From S144-45 sp015494035 (GTDB lineage Bacteria; Pseudomonadota; Gammaproteobacteria; Xanthomonadales; Marinicellaceae), in NCBI GenBank assembly GCA_027057345.1, contig JALUIX010000112.1, positions 1 to 8,099 of the forward strand: DNA of 8,099 nucleotides, given 5' to 3'. Within the stretch, counting starts at the first letter, position 1. Every line of letters starts with the position of its first letter. The position numbers and the translations under genes were made by a program. Under the pieces are notes generated by a model, which made no database searches, was not told the DNA's origin, and saw only the letters and a program-made list of their open reading frames with translations. Positions 6,313 through 8,099 of this stretch are shown here, piece after piece.

Positions 6313-6472
6313 GGGAAGCCCTGATCGAATCATGAACTCGCTTCTCACTTCTGAAATGTCCGATAACTGCATTGAAGTCCTTGCCAATAGCCAGCTATTG
6401 GCTGCGAACTTCGCCTTGTTCTCGAACATTTCTGATATAACCTGCTTCGTCCAGATTCAATCAGAGCTTCCT
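6313..6472 (-). repeat. MITE-like palindromic repeat, copy D (inverted orientation)
   Basis: A 160-bp imperfect palindrome flanked by TA at 6311-6312 and 6473-6474, in the opposite orientation to A, B and C. The ends are GGGAAGCCCTGATCGAATC and, read inward from the other side, AGGAAGCTCTGATTGAATC. The centre has two perfect 9-base arms, GCCAATAGC and GCTATTGGC, separated by CA (6383-6402). A second stem pairs GAAATGTCCGATAAC with GTTCTCGAACATTTC. It lies between gor and the S46 peptidase gene, 87 bases past the gor stop. It is the best-paired copy of the four and a good type sequence for the family. Confidence 0.9.
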
Positions 6473-6561
6473 TAGGTATCGTAGTCGGACAGACTGAGAA
6501 AAGACAAGTTCATTCCGCGTTATTCACCCTATCCTTTTTACTGAACCCGAACGAACAAAAA

Positions 6562-7908
6562 TCAACGCAAAGTCACTATTTCCTCTGCCGAGGTCGGGTG
6601 TATGCCCATGGTGGCGTCCAGGCGTTCCTTGGTGATGCCCGCTTTCATGGCCGCGGCGAATCCCTGCAGGATTTCCGCCGCATCCAGCCCGGCAATATGC
6701 AGCCCCACCACTTTGTCGCTGGCCTTGTGCACAATCAGTTTGATAAAGGTTTTGTCCGGCACATCGCTCATGGCGTACTTCATGGGTCGGAACGTGCTGG
6801 TGTAGACTTCAATCTCGCCGCATTCGGCCTTGGCCTGTTCTTCGGTGAACCCGCAGGTGGCAATCTCCGGGGTGGAAAACACGGCCGTGGGCAGGTTGTC
6901 GTATTCCGGATAGCGGTTTCCGCCCCCAAACAGCCGCTCTGCCAGCAAATGCCCTTCCTTGATGGCCACCGGCGTCAGGTTGTAATCGTTGCAGACATCG
7001 CCCACGGCGTAGATACTGGAAACACTGGTTTGCTGTTCGCGATTCACCAGTATCTTGCCGTCTTCACGCACGGCCACACCCACCTCGTGCAAACCCAGAT
7101 CACGGGTGTTGGCGCGGCGGCCGGTGGCGCAGAGAAACTGGTCCACCACCAGGGACTGACCATTGGAAAGGGCCAATTCCTTCTGTTCGCCAACCGCTTT
7201 TACTGCCATCACATCAGCATGATTAATGACGTTGATGCCATTATCGCGGTAGGCCTGCTGGGCAAAGACACGCAGGTCCATGTCAAAGCCGCGCAACACC
7301 GGATCATTCCGATAAACAAGATGCACATTCACGCCCAAGGCATTGAGAATGCTCGCAAATTCCACCGCAATATAACCCCCGCCCTTAATGGCCAGGGAGG
7401 ACGGCAGTTCATCCAGATCCAGCGCGCCGTCTGAATCGATGGCCAGCTCGATACCGGGAATGTCCGGGCAGACGGTGTGTGAACCGGTGGCAATAAGAAT
7501 GTGTTCAGCGGTCAGGGTTTTGTGACCGACAGCCACAGCGTGCGGGCCGGTCAGGCGGCCATGGCCGGTAAACAGTTCAACCCCCGAGTCGGCCAGTAAT
7601 TTCAGATAAATGCGGTTCAAGCGGGAAATTTCGGCATCCTTGTTGGCCTTCAGTGTCTTCCAGTTAAAACCGGCCTGAACGGACCAGCCAAAAGCAGGTG
7701 CAGCCTTGAAGGACTTGCTGTAGGCACCGGCGTAAGCCAACAGTTTTTTCGGCACACAGCCGCGGATCACGCAGGTGCCGCCCACCTTGTCTTCTTCAAT
7801 AATGGCCACGCGCCGGCCCAGGCCTGCCGCAATGCGGGCAGCACGCACTCCGCCGGAACCGGCGCCAATGACTATCAAGTCATATTCATGGGAGGTGTTT
7901 TGCGACAT
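6562..7908 (-). CDS. gor: Glutathione reductase (NADPH)
   Basis: A 448-residue flavoprotein disulfide reductase that reduces glutathione disulfide with NADPH in the cytoplasm. Visible in order: FAD-binding GAGSGG (15-20); redox disulfide GGTCVIRGCVPKK with C46 and C51; a second FAD element ATGSHTVCPDIPG (140-152); the NADPH Rossmann motif GGGYIAVEFA (176-185); VYRNDPVLRGFD (198-209), whose Arg200 and Arg206 are placed to bind the 2'-phosphate of NADPH; FAD contact YAVGDV (300-305); and the C-terminal catalytic dyad H437-E442 in GIHPTSAEE. The CVIRGC active site is the form found in proteobacterial and plant glutathione reductases. Length matches the family (about 450). The ATG at 7908 has only a weak GGA upstream. 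About 97 bases separate it from the preceding membrane-protein stop, so it may have its own promoter, though I could not place one. Copy D lies downstream. Confidence 0.96.
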   Translation of the reverse strand: MSQNTSHEYDLIVIGAGSGGVRAARIAAGLGRRVAIIEEDKVGGTCVIRGCVPKKLLAYAGAYSKSFKAAPAFGWSVQAGFNWKTLKANKDAEISRLNRIYLKLLADSGVELFTGHGRLTGPHAVAVGHKTLTAEHILIATGSHTVCPDIPGIELAIDSDGALDLDELPSSLAIKGGGYIAVEFASILNALGVNVHLVYRNDPVLRGFDMDLRVFAQQAYRDNGINVINHADVMAVKAVGEQKELALSNGQSLVVDQFLCATGRRANTRDLGLHEVGVAVREDGKILVNREQQTSVSSIYAVGDVCNDYNLTPVAIKEGHLLAERLFGGGNRYPEYDNLPTAVFSTPEIATCGFTEEQAKAECGEIEVYTSTFRPMKYAMSDVPDKTFIKLIVHKASDKVVGLHIAGLDAAEILQGFAAAMKAGITKERLDATMGIHPTSAEEIVTLR

Positions 7909-8007
7909 CGTGTAATCCGTGATTGATCAATAAAGAGCGTAGCTGCCTGGCCTTTCAGTTGTTGCTTGCCGATAAACCGGAGTTTGGCCACGCGGCAAGA
8001 TATGCCG

Positions 8008-8099
8008 TCAATCGGCCTTTTCCTGGCGGCTGAAAATCGCCAGCAATAACAGGAAAAAAGCCAGCGGCATCAGAACCGGCGCCATCAGCGGTAAAAAAC
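8008..8099 (-). CDS. C-terminal fragment of a membrane protein (partial at window edge)
   Basis: A frame open to the window edge encodes 29 residues and then TGA (8010-8008): a stretch rich in Leu, Phe, Ala and Pro (with PLAFFLLLLAIF) followed by a charged tail SRQEKAD. This is a typical last transmembrane helix with a short cytoplasmic end. It could also be a complete 25-residue small membrane protein starting at an internal ATG. The family cannot be identified from this length. It runs in the same direction as gor and ends 99 bases before it. Confidence 0.45.
   Translation of the reverse strand, partial: FLPLMAPVLMPLAFFLLLLAIFSRQEKAD

Noticed and set aside
208..6472. Palindromic repeats as integron attC sites between gene cassettes
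   Set aside because: The ends are GGAAGC-type, not the GTTRRRY/RYYYAAC boxes of attC. One copy is inverted, and the genes are housekeeping genes with their own operon structure. A GTTAGGT at 3664 appears by chance.
208..6472. Repeats as a CRISPR array or as intrinsic terminators
   Set aside because: Copies are 160 bp and separated by kilobases of genes, so this is not CRISPR. No T-run follows the hairpins, so they are not classical intrinsic terminators.

Overview
The window looks like a piece of a gammaproteobacterial chromosome of moderate GC content, taken from a draft or metagenome assembly (there is a 10-N scaffold gap at 1995-2004). This rests on proteobacterial-type DeoC/DeoA, a glutathione reductase of the proteobacterial/plant type, an S46 dipeptidyl-peptidase and a DUF1684 protein. 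The genus cannot be named from the sequence alone. Every convincing gene is on the minus strand, so the text follows transcription from high to low coordinates.

At the right edge (8008-8099) is the hydrophobic C-terminal tail of a membrane protein. Next come gor (glutathione reductase, 7908-6562), a region of about 500 bp holding one long palindromic repeat (copy D) and a doubtful small ORF, and an exported S46 serine dipeptidyl-peptidase (6035-3837). Then follow repeat copy C, an exported DUF1684 protein (3657-2662), repeat copy B, a sigma70-type promoter, deoC (2377-1645, broken by the gap), deoA (1651-380, overlapping deoC by 7 bases), and repeat copy A. Positions 1-205 hold no assignable gene. 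deoC-deoA form a deoxynucleoside-salvage unit: DeoA releases deoxyribose-1-phosphate from thymidine and DeoC cleaves deoxyribose-5-phosphate. The mutase that links them (DeoB) is not in the window. The S46 peptidase and DUF1684 protein both carry export signals and look like a former tight operon now split by a repeat.

The most striking content is the repeat family: four copies of 160-163 bp, each a long imperfect hairpin with an 18-bp terminal inverted repeat (GGAAGCYCTGATYGAATC and close variants) and TA on both sides. Each copy lies at the 3' side of a gene unit. Three copies (B, C, D) are close relatives. Copy A keeps the termini and the centre but has a different mid-arm sequence that still pairs with itself. 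This is the profile of a non-autonomous MITE-like palindromic element. I do not recognise it as a named family. The rest of the window is ordinary housekeeping and exported-protein content.
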